Origin: Promineifilum sp.
GTDB taxonomy: Bacteria > Chloroflexota > Anaerolineae > Promineifilales > Promineifilaceae
Reading direction: 5' to 3'
DNA: 58,970 bases
Assembly: GCA_020634335.1 (NCBI GenBank)
Contig: JACKBY010000022.1
Coordinates: 1 to 58,970 of the forward strand
The translations under genes and the position numbers were made by a program. The notes beneath the pieces are model-generated. The model saw nothing but the letters and a program-made list of their open reading frames with translations. It did not search any database and had not been told where the DNA came from. Below, piece by piece: positions 14,920 to 24,096 of the stretch; positions within the stretch are counted from its first letter, which is position 1; each line of letters begins with the position of its first letter.

Positions 14920-17811
14920 ATGAAACAAGACGATTTCGATATTCCTGAGGTGTTTCGCCGCGCAATGGAAGAAGCAGGCTGGCGTTCGGATCGCGATGAC
15001 GACGGCGGTCGCCGTCCTCGGCGCACTGTGACGCCGCCCACCGGCTCACGCGGCATCAACCGGACGCTCGTGCTCGTCTTTCTGGTGCTGCTCTTCCTGT
15101 TCAGCCTCGGCTCCATCGCCACGTTCTACACCGACTTTCTGTGGTTCGACTCGCTGGGCTTCCAGGATATGTTCGTCAAGCGCCTAACCGTGCGGGCCAT
15201 CGTGTTCGCAGTCACTTTTGTGGTGGCGGCTATCGTCTTGCTGGTCAACTGGCATGCGGCGCGCAATCGGGCGCTGCGGGCATCCAGCGCCGGCGAGGCG
15301 CTGCTGACCGACAGCCGCTCGCGCTGGGTGATCAGCGGCGCGGGGCTGGTGCTGGCCTTCCTCTTCGCCGCCGCCGCCGCCGGCACGTGGGAAGAGGTGC
15401 TGCTCTATCTTAACGCCCAACCATTCGCCATGGCCGACCCGATTTTCGGCCGCGACATCGCCTTCTACATCTTCACCCTGCCCGTCCTGCGCTTTGCCCA
15501 TAGCTGGCTGCTGATACTCCTCATCGTCGCACTCATCGGGTTGTACCTCATCTACGGCACATCCAATCTGGCCGAACTCCAGCGCGACCGGCGGCAGGTG
15601 TTTGCTTCGTCGGCTCTGCGACGCCACGCCGCCGCGCTGGGCGGGTTCCTGCTGCTGCTGTGGGCCGCCGGCTACGTCTTCGACATCTTCGACCTGGTCT
15701 ATTCTGACCGGGGCGTCGCTTTCGGGGCCAGCTACGTCGATTTGCGGGCCACGTTGTGGGCTTTGCGGCTGCAAATCGCGTTCATGAGTTTGGCGGCGCT
15801 GGCCCTATTCTACAACGTCTTGCGGCCCAACATCCGTCTGCCGCTCATCGCCGGGGGCCTGTGGCTGGCCGCTTCCGTTCTGGTCGGCGGCCTGCTGCCC
15901 GGCATCCTGCAACGCTACGTCGTGGAGCCAAACGAGTTGACCCTGGAGACGCCCTACATCCGCTACAACATCGACTTCACCCGCTTCGCCTTCGCGCTCG
16001 ATCAGATAGAAGCCCGCGATTTCGGCGAAGTAGTCGATCTCCAGCCACAGGACCTGCTCGACAACGAGGACGTCCTGCGCAATATCCGCTTGTGGGACTG
16101 GCGGCCGCTGGAGCAGACCTACCGGCAACTGCAGGGTCTGCGGCCGTATTATGAGTTCAGCGACGTCGACGTGGATCGCTACACGATAGACGGCAAACAG
16201 CGCCAGGTGATGCTGGGCACGCGCGAGCTGGACAAGAGCAAGCTGCCCGCTCCCTCTTGGGTCAACCGCAATCTGGAGTTCACCCACGGCTACGGCATCG
16301 TCATGAACCCGGTCAACGAGGTGACGCGCGACGGGCAGCCGCAATTCTTCATCAAAGACTTCCCGCCCCAAAGCCGCATCGAGATCGAAGTGACACAGCC
16401 GGAAATTTACTATGGCGAACTGACTGACGACACCGTCTACGTCAGCAGCGGCCGTCAGGAATTCAACTATCCCAGCGGCAATGAGAATGTCTACACGAAT
16501 TACACCGGCACGGGCGGCATCGTTCTCAACACCTTCCTCAAGCGCTTGGCCTTCGCCATGCGCCAGAGCGACCCCAACGTCCTGCTCTCCGACGACATCA
16601 CCTCAACCACGCGCGTCCAATATCGCCGGCAAATCCAGGATCGCATCCGCGAGCTGACCCCCTTCCTGCTTCTCGACCAGGACCCTTATCTGGTCGTCGA
16701 CGGCCAGGGGCGGCTGATCTGGATGCAGGACGCCTATACCGCCAGCGACAACTTCCCCTATTCCACCCCGCTGCGCGTCACCGAGACGCCCAGCGCCGCC
16801 ACGGCCACCAACGGCCAATTCGACCGGCTGCACAACGTCAATTACATTCGCAACGCGGTTAAGGTGGTAGTCGACGCCTACAATGGCGACGTTACCTACT
16901 ATCTCAGCGACCCCGCCGATCCGATTATCGCCAGTTACGCGCGCGCTTTCCCCGGCGTATTCCACGCCCTCGACGATATGCCCGCCGATCTGCTGGCCCA
17001 CGTGCGCTACCCTGAGGATCTGTTCACCGTCCAGTCCCACCAGTACACCACCTATCACATGCAGGACGTGCGGGTGTTCTATAACAAGGAAGACCTGTGG
17101 CAGATTCCCACGGAGATCTCCAATACCGGCGAGGGCCAAATGGAGCCGTACTACGTAACGCTGCCCCTGCCGGGGTCCGACGAACCCGAGTACCTGCTCA
17201 TCATGCCTTTCAGCCCGGCCACCAAGAACAATATGATCGGCTGGATGGCCGCGCGCAATGACCCCGAACATTACGGCCAGCTCATCGTCTACGAACTGCC
17301 CAAGCAGGAATTGATCTTCGGCCCCATCCAGGTCGAGGGGCGAATTGACCAGGAGCCGGTCATCTCGCAACAGTTCTCCCTGTGGGACCAGCGCGGCTCC
17401 AACGTTATTCGCGGCAACTTGCTGGTGCTGCCCATCAACAGCAGCTTTCTCTACATTGAGCCGGTCTATCTGCTGTCGGAAACGAGCGCCCTGCCGGAGT
17501 TGAAGCGCATCGTCACGGCCAGCAACACCAACATCGCCATGGCCGAAACACTGAATGCGTCGCTGCTGGCTTTGGCCCAGGGCGCTTCGGTGGCCGTCGA
17601 ACCGCCGGCCGGCAATACGCCGCCGGCAACTCCCGCCCAGCCGCCGCCCAACCCGCAGAGCTTCGAGGAACTGGTATCAGCGGCCAATGCCCATCTGTCG
17701 GCCGCCGAGAGCGCGCAACGCGCCGGCGATTGGGCCACCTACGGCCGCGAGCTGGAAGCCCTGCGCCTCGTCCTGGCCCAGTTGACCGACCTAACCGGCC
17801 AGACGGAATAG
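14920..17811 (+). CDS. UPF0182 family large membrane protein
   Basis: This 963-residue protein is of normal length for UPF0182. A charged cytoplasmic head of about 45 residues is followed by seven membrane helices up to about residue 330 (first: LVLVFLVLLFLFSLGSIATF). The FYTDFLWFDSLGFQDMF segment after the first helix is characteristic of the family. The rest is a large soluble domain with family motifs such as WVNRNLEFTHGYGIVMNPVN and YLLIMPFSPATKNNMIGWMA. The C-terminus has a proline-rich linker and a helical tail. The function is unknown. A weak TACAAT box lies at 14884. Confidence 0.93.
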   Translation: MKQDDFDIPEVFRRAMEEAGWRSDRDDDGGRRPRRTVTPPTGSRGINRTLVLVFLVLLFLFSLGSIATFYTDFLWFDSLGFQDMFVKRLTVRAIVFAVTFVVAAIVLLVNWHAARNRALRASSAGEALLTDSRSRWVISGAGLVLAFLFAAAAAGTWEEVLLYLNAQPFAMADPIFGRDIAFYIFTLPVLRFAHSWLLILLIVALIGLYLIYGTSNLAELQRDRRQVFASSALRRHAAALGGFLLLLWAAGYVFDIFDLVYSDRGVAFGASYVDLRATLWALRLQIAFMSLAALALFYNVLRPNIRLPLIAGGLWLAASVLVGGLLPGILQRYVVEPNELTLETPYIRYNIDFTRFAFALDQIEARDFGEVVDLQPQDLLDNEDVLRNIRLWDWRPLEQTYRQLQGLRPYYEFSDVDVDRYTIDGKQRQVMLGTRELDKSKLPAPSWVNRNLEFTHGYGIVMNPVNEVTRDGQPQFFIKDFPPQSRIEIEVTQPEIYYGELTDDTVYVSSGRQEFNYPSGNENVYTNYTGTGGIVLNTFLKRLAFAMRQSDPNVLLSDDITSTTRVQYRRQIQDRIRELTPFLLLDQDPYLVVDGQGRLIWMQDAYTASDNFPYSTPLRVTETPSAATATNGQFDRLHNVNYIRNAVKVVVDAYNGDVTYYLSDPADPIIASYARAFPGVFHALDDMPADLLAHVRYPEDLFTVQSHQYTTYHMQDVRVFYNKEDLWQIPTEISNTGEGQMEPYYVTLPLPGSDEPEYLLIMPFSPATKNNMIGWMAARNDPEHYGQLIVYELPKQELIFGPIQVEGRIDQEPVISQQFSLWDQRGSNVIRGNLLVLPINSSFLYIEPVYLLSETSALPELKRIVTASNTNIAMAETLNASLLALAQGASVAVEPPAGNTPPATPAQPPPNPQSFEELVSAANAHLSAAESAQRAGDWATYGRELEALRLVLAQLTDLTGQTE

Positions 17812-17935
17812 CAGCAACGATACACAGACATCACCTCCGGTGTAATGTGGGCTACATCACGCCTCACAGAAACCGGATATGATGGACATGTGTATATTTC
17901 CCTAGCCGCCTGGTAAATTAGGCGCAACTTTAATC

Positions 17936-18631
17936 ATGATTATCGCGATGTTTCTCGCCCACCTGGTGGGCGACTACGTGTTACAATGGGACGGGCTGGC
18001 CGCCTGGAAAGCACGTGAGATGAAGGGCGTCGTCGTCCACAGCCTGATTCTCTTCCTCACAACTGCGGCCTTTGCCCTGCCCTTCAAACCCTTCTGGTGG
18101 AGCGGCGTCCTCATCATCGGCATTACCCACTTCATCGTCGACGCCTGGCAATTCTATTTCAAGCCCCGTATCTCACCGCTACTGCGCTTCATCCTCGATC
18201 AATTGGCCCACTTTTTCTTCATCATTCTGGCCCTCGTCCTCGGCGGCTATCTGGTGTGGGGCGATCTTGTGGGCGGCATCCTGGAAAGCGCGCGGGCCAT
18301 GCCCGTCCTGACGACGATCCTCGGCTACGCCTTCCTCACCATGCCGGCCTGGGTCCTGCTCAAGTTCGTCATCTACGCCATGGTAAACGGGCAGCCGCCC
18401 AACTTCCCCGCCGGGCCCAACAAATTCATCGGTATCACCGAACGGCTCATTATCTCCACGCTGGTGGCATTCGGGCTGTTTCTGCTGGTGCCGTTGGTGG
18501 CTTTGCCCCGACTCATCGCCGAGTGGCCGCGAGTCACTCAGGGCGGGAGCGACGGCGTCTACGTGGCCGAACTCATCGCCAGCGTGGCCCTGGCCGTCGG
18601 CGTGGGGCTGGGCATCAGCCTGTTGGCCTAG
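17936..18631 (+). CDS. DUF3307 family membrane protein
   Basis: This 231-residue protein has about six hydrophobic segments. The N-terminus MFLAHLVGDYVLQWDGLAAW is the conserved DUF3307 signature (H-x-x-G-D-x-x-x-Q), with THFIVDAWQFYF as the second family motif. Members are small integral membrane proteins of unknown function, sometimes beside phage or regulatory genes. No clear Shine-Dalgarno is seen; a second ATG lies four codons on. Its 3' end overlaps the convergent patatin gene by 17 bases. Confidence 0.85.
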   Translation: MIIAMFLAHLVGDYVLQWDGLAAWKAREMKGVVVHSLILFLTTAAFALPFKPFWWSGVLIIGITHFIVDAWQFYFKPRISPLLRFILDQLAHFFFIILALVLGGYLVWGDLVGGILESARAMPVLTTILGYAFLTMPAWVLLKFVIYAMVNGQPPNFPAGPNKFIGITERLIISTLVAFGLFLLVPLVALPRLIAEWPRVTQGGSDGVYVAELIASVALAVGVGLGISLLA

Positions 18632-19565
18632 CAACGGCCGGGGAATCTTCGGCCGTGCCGCCGGGCCTGCCGGCCGGCCTCAGCAGCGCGCGAATGGCCG
18701 GCAGCGCGTCCTCGGCCGCCGTCTCCCCGGCGGCGATGATCTCCTCTGCCCGGCTGAAGCCGCTCATCAGGGTAATGCCCGCCGGAAGCTCCGGCCGGAT
18801 GATCAGATCGGGCCGGTATTCGCTCAGGCGGCTGTCCGTCAGGGCAGCCAGCATGATCATCACCACGTTATAAAGCTCGGTGAAAGACGACGGGCCAAAC
18901 GGCAACTGCAACCCCGTCTCGACCGGCGCCATGCCCGGCCGATTGCGGCTGAAGCTGGGCAACACGTCCACGGCGATAGTTTGCGTCGCCCCCATCGAAC
19001 GCGCCACGTCCACCGGTACGTTGTCGAGCACGCCGCCGTCAACCAGACGATAATCGCCCAGATTGACCGGCTCGAAGATGCCCGGCACCGAGATCGACGC
19101 CCGCACGGCATCAATGACCAGGCCCCCCTGCAACACCACCTCGCGGCCGGTGCGGATATCGACCGAGGCCATCGCCAGCGGCAGCCGCAAATCGGCAAAG
19201 GTCAGGTCTTCGCCCAGCAGGTCGGCCATAAAGTTATAGATGCGCCGGCCGCCCAGGCTGAGGCCCGCGGCCGACAGATTGACGTCAACCAGCTTGAGTT
19301 GCTCCTTCAGGGAGCTGAGCCGGCCCACTTCTTCCTTCACCGTTGCGATAGGCACGCCCGCCGCGTAGAGCGCCCCCACCAGCGCGCCCATGCTCGTCCC
19401 GGCGATGAGATCGACCGGGACGCCCTCACGCTGGAAGACCTGCATCACCCCGATGTGGGCCAACCCCCGCGCGCCGCCGCCGCCCAGCACCAGCCCCAGG
19501 CGCGGGGCCGGGGCCGGCTCGTCATGGACAGGTTGGCTGGATAGGTAATTCGAGGCCGTCGTCAT
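18615..19565 (-). CDS. patatin-like phospholipase (RssA-type)
   Basis: Start is the ATG at 19565, whose ATGA overlaps the stop of the upstream small gene, which implies translational coupling (316 residues). It has the anion-binding glycine loop LVLGGGGARGLAHIGV, the nucleophile elbow IAGTSMGALVGA (G-T-S-M-G, Ser), and the dyad Asp in LVDGGVLDNVPVDVA. These are the full set for the patatin Ser-Asp lipid acyl hydrolase. There is no signal peptide, so it probably works on membrane lipids from the cytoplasm. Confidence 0.92.
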   Translation of the reverse strand: MTTASNYLSSQPVHDEPAPAPRLGLVLGGGGARGLAHIGVMQVFQREGVPVDLIAGTSMGALVGALYAAGVPIATVKEEVGRLSSLKEQLKLVDVNLSAAGLSLGGRRIYNFMADLLGEDLTFADLRLPLAMASVDIRTGREVVLQGGLVIDAVRASISVPGIFEPVNLGDYRLVDGGVLDNVPVDVARSMGATQTIAVDVLPSFSRNRPGMAPVETGLQLPFGPSSFTELYNVVMIMLAALTDSRLSEYRPDLIIRPELPAGITLMSGFSRAEEIIAAGETAAEDALPAIRALLRPAGRPGGTAEDSPAVARPTG

Positions 19566-19864
19566 TCCATTTTCCCCGTATCGCGCTTGAAGACACACAG
19601 ATAGAACCGTGCCCAGTTGGGAGTTGCGTCAGCATAGACGCGGCCGATTTCGCCGTTCTTGCCCTGCTTCTCGGCCGGCTCCAGACTCACCAGTTCCCAC
19701 CCTTCGCGGCCGCACTGATTGAGCCAGGCCTCCAGCGTCAGCGGATCATAGATGACCATCTCTTTCCAATTGCGCTCGGGGTATTCCCGCGTCACATAGT
19801 CGACGACGACTTCGTCCTCCTTGTCCAGCGCAAACACCCGAACCAGATATTCCCAGCGACCCAT
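19562..19864 (-). CDS. small conserved hypothetical protein (DUF4177-like)
   Basis: I start this gene at the ATG at 19864 (100 residues, MGRWEYLVRVF). The pattern WEYLVRVF...LNQCGREGWELVSLEP resembles DUF4177, a small family whose hallmark is W-E-Y...L-n-x-x-G-x-x-G-W-E-L-V. Its last bases overlap the patatin start. It is probably the first gene of a two-gene unit. The function is unknown. Confidence 0.6.
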   Translation of the reverse strand: MGRWEYLVRVFALDKEDEVVVDYVTREYPERNWKEMVIYDPLTLEAWLNQCGREGWELVSLEPAEKQGKNGEIGRVYADATPNWARFYLCVFKRDTGKME

Positions 19865-20004
19865 CTTTCCGTTCCATCTCCCCGGAGCAATTCCACACAA
19901 TCCTCCGCAATACAGGGTCAGCGGCCAGTCACCTGCCCCACTGCCCTCAACACCCCCTAGCTTAATACGAATCTTGGCAATCGTCTAATGGCGCATTACA
20001 ATGC

Positions 20005-20128
20005 CCAGGGTTTTTAAGTAATCGATCGCTCTCCGTAGCGCCGGTTTCTTAATCGGCTCCACAGCCCAGCTCGTTCTCGGCCGCCGGATAAGAATCCGGC
20101 GCTACACCTCGACAACTGAAAAACCCTG
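20005..20128. repeat. complete palindromic element with terminal inverted repeats (copy A)
   Basis: The 124-base unit starts CAGGGTTTTTAAGTAATCG and ends CGACAACTGAAAAACCCTG; the outer 10 bases are perfectly inverted. Inside, GTAGCGCCGG starts a palindrome GCCGGTTTCTTAATCGGC, and a second palindrome CCGGATAAGAATCCGG ends GCGCTAC, the two being inverted copies of each other. The element accounts for most of the 339-base gap 19865-20203. The only other thing I see there is a TACAAT box at its right end, before the MscS gene. Confidence 0.8.
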
Positions 20129-20203
20129 CTACAATGTCCTTGTCCCGCCGCCCCAACCCGGCGGCCCGGACAAGAGCCGACATCATGCCTGGAAATCGCC
20201 ATT

Positions 20204-21214
20204 GTGACCTTCCGTAGCCTCCTCATCATCATGCTCGCCCCGGTGTGGGTCGTGTTGGCGGCCCTCAGCCTCGTCGTTGGCCTGGCCGCTTTCTCCGGCG
20301 TCAACCCCGCGGCTATCCTCGCCACAGCCTTCTATTCCGGCGGGGCCGAGATGGAACAGCTTTCGATTCTGCTGGCGCGGGTTGTTCTCTTGCCGTTCCA
20401 GTTCATCTTCATCGCGCTGGTTGCGGGGGCGGCGCTGTGGGTCTTTCGCCGGCGCGCGCGGATCGCCGGCTGGATACTGGGCGAGCCGCTCACCGACAGG
20501 CTTTTCGCCCGCGACCAGATGCCGGCCGAGGTCTCGACGGCGTTGCCGCCCGGCCGCCGCCACACGGCGCGCCAAATCCTGTCCAGCATCGTCGCCCTCG
20601 CCGCCATTCTCCTCGCTGTCTTGCTGACCATGGGCCAGTTCATCGCCCGCGCCGACCTGGCCGTGGTGGTGGCCGCGCTCACCAGCAGCCTGGCCTGGGG
20701 CGCGCGCCTGCCCGTGGGCGATCTGCTGGGCGGTCTCGGCAATATGTTCGAGAGCAATCTCGCCGTCGGCGACCACATTCGCTACAAACAATTCGACCGC
20801 TCCGTCGACGGGCTGGTCGAGTCGGTCGATCTGCGCTTCCTGTCCGTGCGCGCCCGCAGCGGCGAACTGACATCCATACCCTTCGGCGACTTGCGCATCT
20901 TTCGCAATTACAGCCGCGGCGAGTTCCTCGGCGTCTACATCGCTGTCCCCATCGCCGCCGCCGACCTCAGCCGGGCGGTGACACTGCTCAACGAATTAGC
21001 CCCGGCCTCCATGACTCTGGTGCCCTATCTGATGGAACCCTGGCAGCCGATGTCGCTGGAGGGCGAAATGGGAGCCATCCTTGACCTCTACCTGTTCGGC
21101 AAGACGACGCAGGAGTGGGAAGACGAACTGCAACTGGCATTACACGCCGTCGTTCACGAAAGATTCCAGGCCGCGGGCATCCGGCTGGGCGGCAAGGAGA
21201 GCGATCCATCATGA
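20204..21214 (+). CDS. MscS-family mechanosensitive channel protein
   Basis: This 336-residue protein uses a GTG start. Three or more hydrophobic segments lead to the MscS pore-lining and beta-domain region. Family features are a glycine/alanine-rich helix (SSLAWGARLPVGDLLGGLGN), NLAVGDHIRY, the beta-barrel motif GLVESVDLRFLSVRARSGE, and the short PFGDLRIFRNYSRGEF that matches P-N-S-x-x-x-x-x-x-x-N-x-S-R in MscS. The protein ends with the alpha/beta vestibule domain. It would open under membrane tension. Its stop overlaps the start of a second MscS gene (ATGA). Confidence 0.85.
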   Translation: MTFRSLLIIMLAPVWVVLAALSLVVGLAAFSGVNPAAILATAFYSGGAEMEQLSILLARVVLLPFQFIFIALVAGAALWVFRRRARIAGWILGEPLTDRLFARDQMPAEVSTALPPGRRHTARQILSSIVALAAILLAVLLTMGQFIARADLAVVVAALTSSLAWGARLPVGDLLGGLGNMFESNLAVGDHIRYKQFDRSVDGLVESVDLRFLSVRARSGELTSIPFGDLRIFRNYSRGEFLGVYIAVPIAAADLSRAVTLLNELAPASMTLVPYLMEPWQPMSLEGEMGAILDLYLFGKTTQEWEDELQLALHAVVHERFQAAGIRLGGKESDPS

Positions 21215-22176
21215 GGCGGCGCTTGCTGTTTGTACTGCTGCTGCCGCTGCTCCTGCTGGTCGCCCTGACGGCGCTGGCCATCGGCATCCTGCGCGCGGCC
21301 GACATCAACGAGTTGACTATTCTGCGTTCTTTGCTGGGCCCCTCGGAAACGACCACTGCGATAGTGGCCTATTTCCCGCTGCTGCAACTGCCGTTACAGA
21401 TCATCTTCGTCGTCGTGGTTTTCGTGCTGGCCTGGCTGGTCAGCCGCGTCAGCGGCCGGCTGTCCGGCTGGCTGCTCAAGGCCGCCCAATATGACCCGGA
21501 TCAGCCAACCGCGGCCGAATCTTCGCTTGCCCAGCGCCGCCGTCGCACCGTGCAACAACTTGTGGCCGGCTTTATCAGCTTTGCCGCATTCACAATCGCC
21601 TTCATCCTGGCCATCAGTCAGTTCTTCAGCCTGTCCAATCTCGCCATTGTCGCCACAGTAGCGACCAACGCCTTCGGCTTTGCCGCCCGCGACTACATCG
21701 GCGACATGCTCAACGGCGTCAGCAACATCTTCGAGAATCGCTTCAACGTCGGCGACAAAATCGCCATCTTCCGTGTTGGCGACAAGCTGGAGGGCGTGGT
21801 GGAACACGTCACGGTGCGCACGCTGGGCATTCGCACCCGCACCGGTGAGCTGATCAACGTGCCCCAGGGCGAAGTGCGCATCCTGCTCAACTACAGTCGC
21901 GGCAGCTACTCCGGCGTAGACGTGATCTGCAAGGTGGCGGCGGCCGATCTGCCCGCGGCCATGGCCGAGCTGCTGGCGCTGGGCCGGGAAGCCCCCGCGC
22001 TGCTGCCCGAGTGCATCGAACCGTGGACGCTGGTCTCGCGCGACGGCACACTGGGCAGCGCGGCCGAGATTCGCATCCATGCCCGGGCGCAATTCGGCCA
22101 CGGCGCGGGCCTGCGGCTGCGCATCATGATGCTGGTCGAAAAGCGCCTTTCCGCGGCGGGCATTCCCCTGGCGTAG
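21211..22176 (+). CDS. MscS-family mechanosensitive channel protein (second copy)
   Basis: This 321-residue protein starts at the ATG at 21211 inside the ATGA overlap. It has an N-terminal hydrophobic helix (LLFVLLLPLLLLVALTALA), two more helices, then pore helix ATNAFGFAARDYIGDMLNGV. The beta-domain is FNVGDKIAIF...GVVEHVTVRTLGIRTRTGEL with VPQGEVRILLNYSR. It is clearly paralogous to the upstream protein in the beta-domain. Translational coupling suggests a two-component heteromeric channel, which is an inference. Confidence 0.87.
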   Translation: MRRRLLFVLLLPLLLLVALTALAIGILRAADINELTILRSLLGPSETTTAIVAYFPLLQLPLQIIFVVVVFVLAWLVSRVSGRLSGWLLKAAQYDPDQPTAAESSLAQRRRRTVQQLVAGFISFAAFTIAFILAISQFFSLSNLAIVATVATNAFGFAARDYIGDMLNGVSNIFENRFNVGDKIAIFRVGDKLEGVVEHVTVRTLGIRTRTGELINVPQGEVRILLNYSRGSYSGVDVICKVAAADLPAAMAELLALGREAPALLPECIEPWTLVSRDGTLGSAAEIRIHARAQFGHGAGLRLRIMMLVEKRLSAAGIPLA

Positions 22177-22253
22177 AAGAAGAATCCACTGATGGCACAG
22201 ATTTCGTTCGGGGTCCGGCACTTCTGCGCCGTCTCCAACCGGCCCGCAAGTCA

Positions 22254-23093
22254 CTAGCCACCCGCGCGGTTGGCCTCCATCCACCGCACACCATAATCAA
22301 CCAGCGCCCGCTGCGGCATCAGGCGCGCCGTGGCCCGGCCCACGCCCCCCACCCGCGCGGCCCCCGTCTCCCCCTCAAACGCCTCGCCGATGAGGGGAAA
22401 ATCCTCGTCGTTAAGGTCGATGTCGTGGATCGGAACCCACACCCGGCGGCCGTCGGTGTCGAGGATCGGCGCGCCGTTGGTCATCTCCCGCCTGCCGGGA
22501 AAATCAGCCCGATATTCCGCCAGATGCAGCGACGTGTTGTTCTGGTGGCCCACCCCCAGCAGCAAGACCCAGCCGTCCAGCTCGTAGAGCCGGGCCAGCG
22601 GCGAGCGTTCGCCCAATGAATAATCAAGGCCATGGTCGGCGGTGATGCGTCCGGCCAGCGGCCCCTTGGCGGCAAAAGAGACGTTGGGATGGCGGCTGCG
22701 CACAACGCCCCGGCCGCGCCGGAACGTCTCCGGGATTTTGCCCATGCCGCGCGTCGGGGTCAGGTCCGGGTCGAAGGCGGGCATCGTATCCCGTATGACC
22801 GGCCACCACGCCGCCGGCACGGGCGGGTTGCGCCAATGGGCCGGGTCGGAGAGGTCGGAGGAATGGGTCGGCATGACCAGCGTTCCCTCGCGCCCCAGCG
22901 CCATCTCCAGGGCCAGAATGACCGCCACCGGCCCGCCCGACACCCAGCCCAGCGATTTCATCGACGAATGGACCAGAACCGTCGCGCCAACCGGCAGTCC
23001 GAGACTGAGCAAGTCAGCCCGCAGCGACTGGATCGTCGCCGGCGGCCCGTCCCTGGCCCGGTCGATGGCCTCGGATTCACCGGATGTGCTCAT
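22254..23093 (-). CDS. AAC(3)-family N-acetyltransferase
   Basis: This 279-residue protein has the aminoglycoside 3-N-acetyltransferase fold. It shows VLVHSSMKSLGWVSGGP (CoA-binding region), GTLVMPTHSSD, the RSRHPNVSFAAKGPLA segment, and the active-site block GVGHQNNTSLHLAEY with the catalytic His and Glu. Related YokD/FrbF proteins in environmental bacteria acetylate other amines, so drug resistance should not be assumed. It lies 18 bases downstream of the terpenoid-cyclase-fold gene on the same strand and is likely co-transcribed. Confidence 0.88.
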   Translation of the reverse strand: MSTSGESEAIDRARDGPPATIQSLRADLLSLGLPVGATVLVHSSMKSLGWVSGGPVAVILALEMALGREGTLVMPTHSSDLSDPAHWRNPPVPAAWWPVIRDTMPAFDPDLTPTRGMGKIPETFRRGRGVVRSRHPNVSFAAKGPLAGRITADHGLDYSLGERSPLARLYELDGWVLLLGVGHQNNTSLHLAEYRADFPGRREMTNGAPILDTDGRRVWVPIHDIDLNDEDFPLIGEAFEGETGAARVGGVGRATARLMPQRALVDYGVRWMEANRAGG

Positions 23094-23111
23094 GCTACCG
23101 TTTCAGCGGCG

Positions 23112-24044
23112 CTAAACGGTATCGATGCGGTCGTAAGCTTGCAAAGTGCGCAGCGCCCGCAGGGTAAGCACGCCCCGCCATTCACGCTCGGCCACGGCCC
23201 AGGCGGCCGCATCGACGAAATCCCAACTCCAGTTCGGCCGCCAGCTGCCGTCGGGCTGTTGGCGGTTGATCAAATGATCCAGATTGGCGTCGATGACCGC
23301 CGGGTCGATCACCCCATGCAGCGGCGATTCCGGCGAACGAACCACCTGAATCGGCTGCAAGCCATAGTCGTCCCACTCCTCGGCGGTCGTCGACACCGAC
23401 TGGGGCAACGCGCGCCGCAGCTTGTCGAGAATCCCCTCGTAATGCTCGCGCGGCAAGCCGTCGGTCTCCAGCAAGTCGACAAAGCACAGCAGGTCATGCA
23501 TCTCCATATGCTGCGGATAACGCATCAGGTCGTTGACCACGGCGTGCCGCGCCCCCTCTTTAAAGGGCGATGGGGCCAGCCGGTTAAACTGCTGCAAATA
23601 GCCGACCACCGCCGCCCGTGGGTTGGCCCAGAAGCTGCGATAGGTCTCCACCGAATCGGCGTAGCTCCACCATGGGGCGTGGGGCGCGTCCTCCACTTCC
23701 GGCGGCACGATGGGCCAGCGCTCCGTCTCCACGTCATACGCCCCCACCAAATAGGCCAGCGCCGCCGGCAGGCCCGGCGTGTCCTCGTCGGCGCCGACGC
23801 CGCGCAAAATATCGAGCGCGGTCACGGTGGCGATGACCGACGAGGCCGGCGAGCGCATATCCGGCTCCAGCCCGTGGCCGAAGCCGCCGTCGGGATTCTG
23901 GAAGGGCACCAGCGCGGCCAATACGCCCGTACGACGCCCCCCTTCAAAATAAAAGGCGAAGAGCGCGTGCTCCAGCGGCCGGGCTTCCTCGCGCATAAAG
24001 CGCGCGGCTCGTTCAAAGGCCGATCGGCTCAAGCGTCTGGTCAT
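23112..24044 (-). CDS. terpenoid cyclase/prenyltransferase-fold protein
   Basis: Start is the ATG at 24044, 6 bases after AAAGGAG (310 residues). Two QW-like repeats are visible: QNPDGGFGHGLEPD near residue 40 and QQPDGSWRPNWSWDF near residue 270. These are the hallmark of alpha/alpha-toroid proteins such as squalene cyclases and prenyltransferases. I see no DxDD or DCTAE protonation motif, so it may not be a cyclase at all. It is cytoplasmic by prediction. It sits beside an AAC(3)-family acetyltransferase gene, which may act in the same pathway. Confidence 0.65.
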   Translation of the reverse strand: MTRRLSRSAFERAARFMREEARPLEHALFAFYFEGGRRTGVLAALVPFQNPDGGFGHGLEPDMRSPASSVIATVTALDILRGVGADEDTPGLPAALAYLVGAYDVETERWPIVPPEVEDAPHAPWWSYADSVETYRSFWANPRAAVVGYLQQFNRLAPSPFKEGARHAVVNDLMRYPQHMEMHDLLCFVDLLETDGLPREHYEGILDKLRRALPQSVSTTAEEWDDYGLQPIQVVRSPESPLHGVIDPAVIDANLDHLINRQQPDGSWRPNWSWDFVDAAAWAVAEREWRGVLTLRALRTLQAYDRIDTV

Positions 24045-24096
24045 TATCGACTCCTTTCGTTGGCAGATTGAGAACAAGGCACAGGCCGGCACCAGA

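Noticed and set aside
22254..23093. Aminoglycoside resistance gene
   Set aside because: The fold fits AAC(3), but environmental relatives act on other amines and nothing nearby points to an antibiotic or mobile context.
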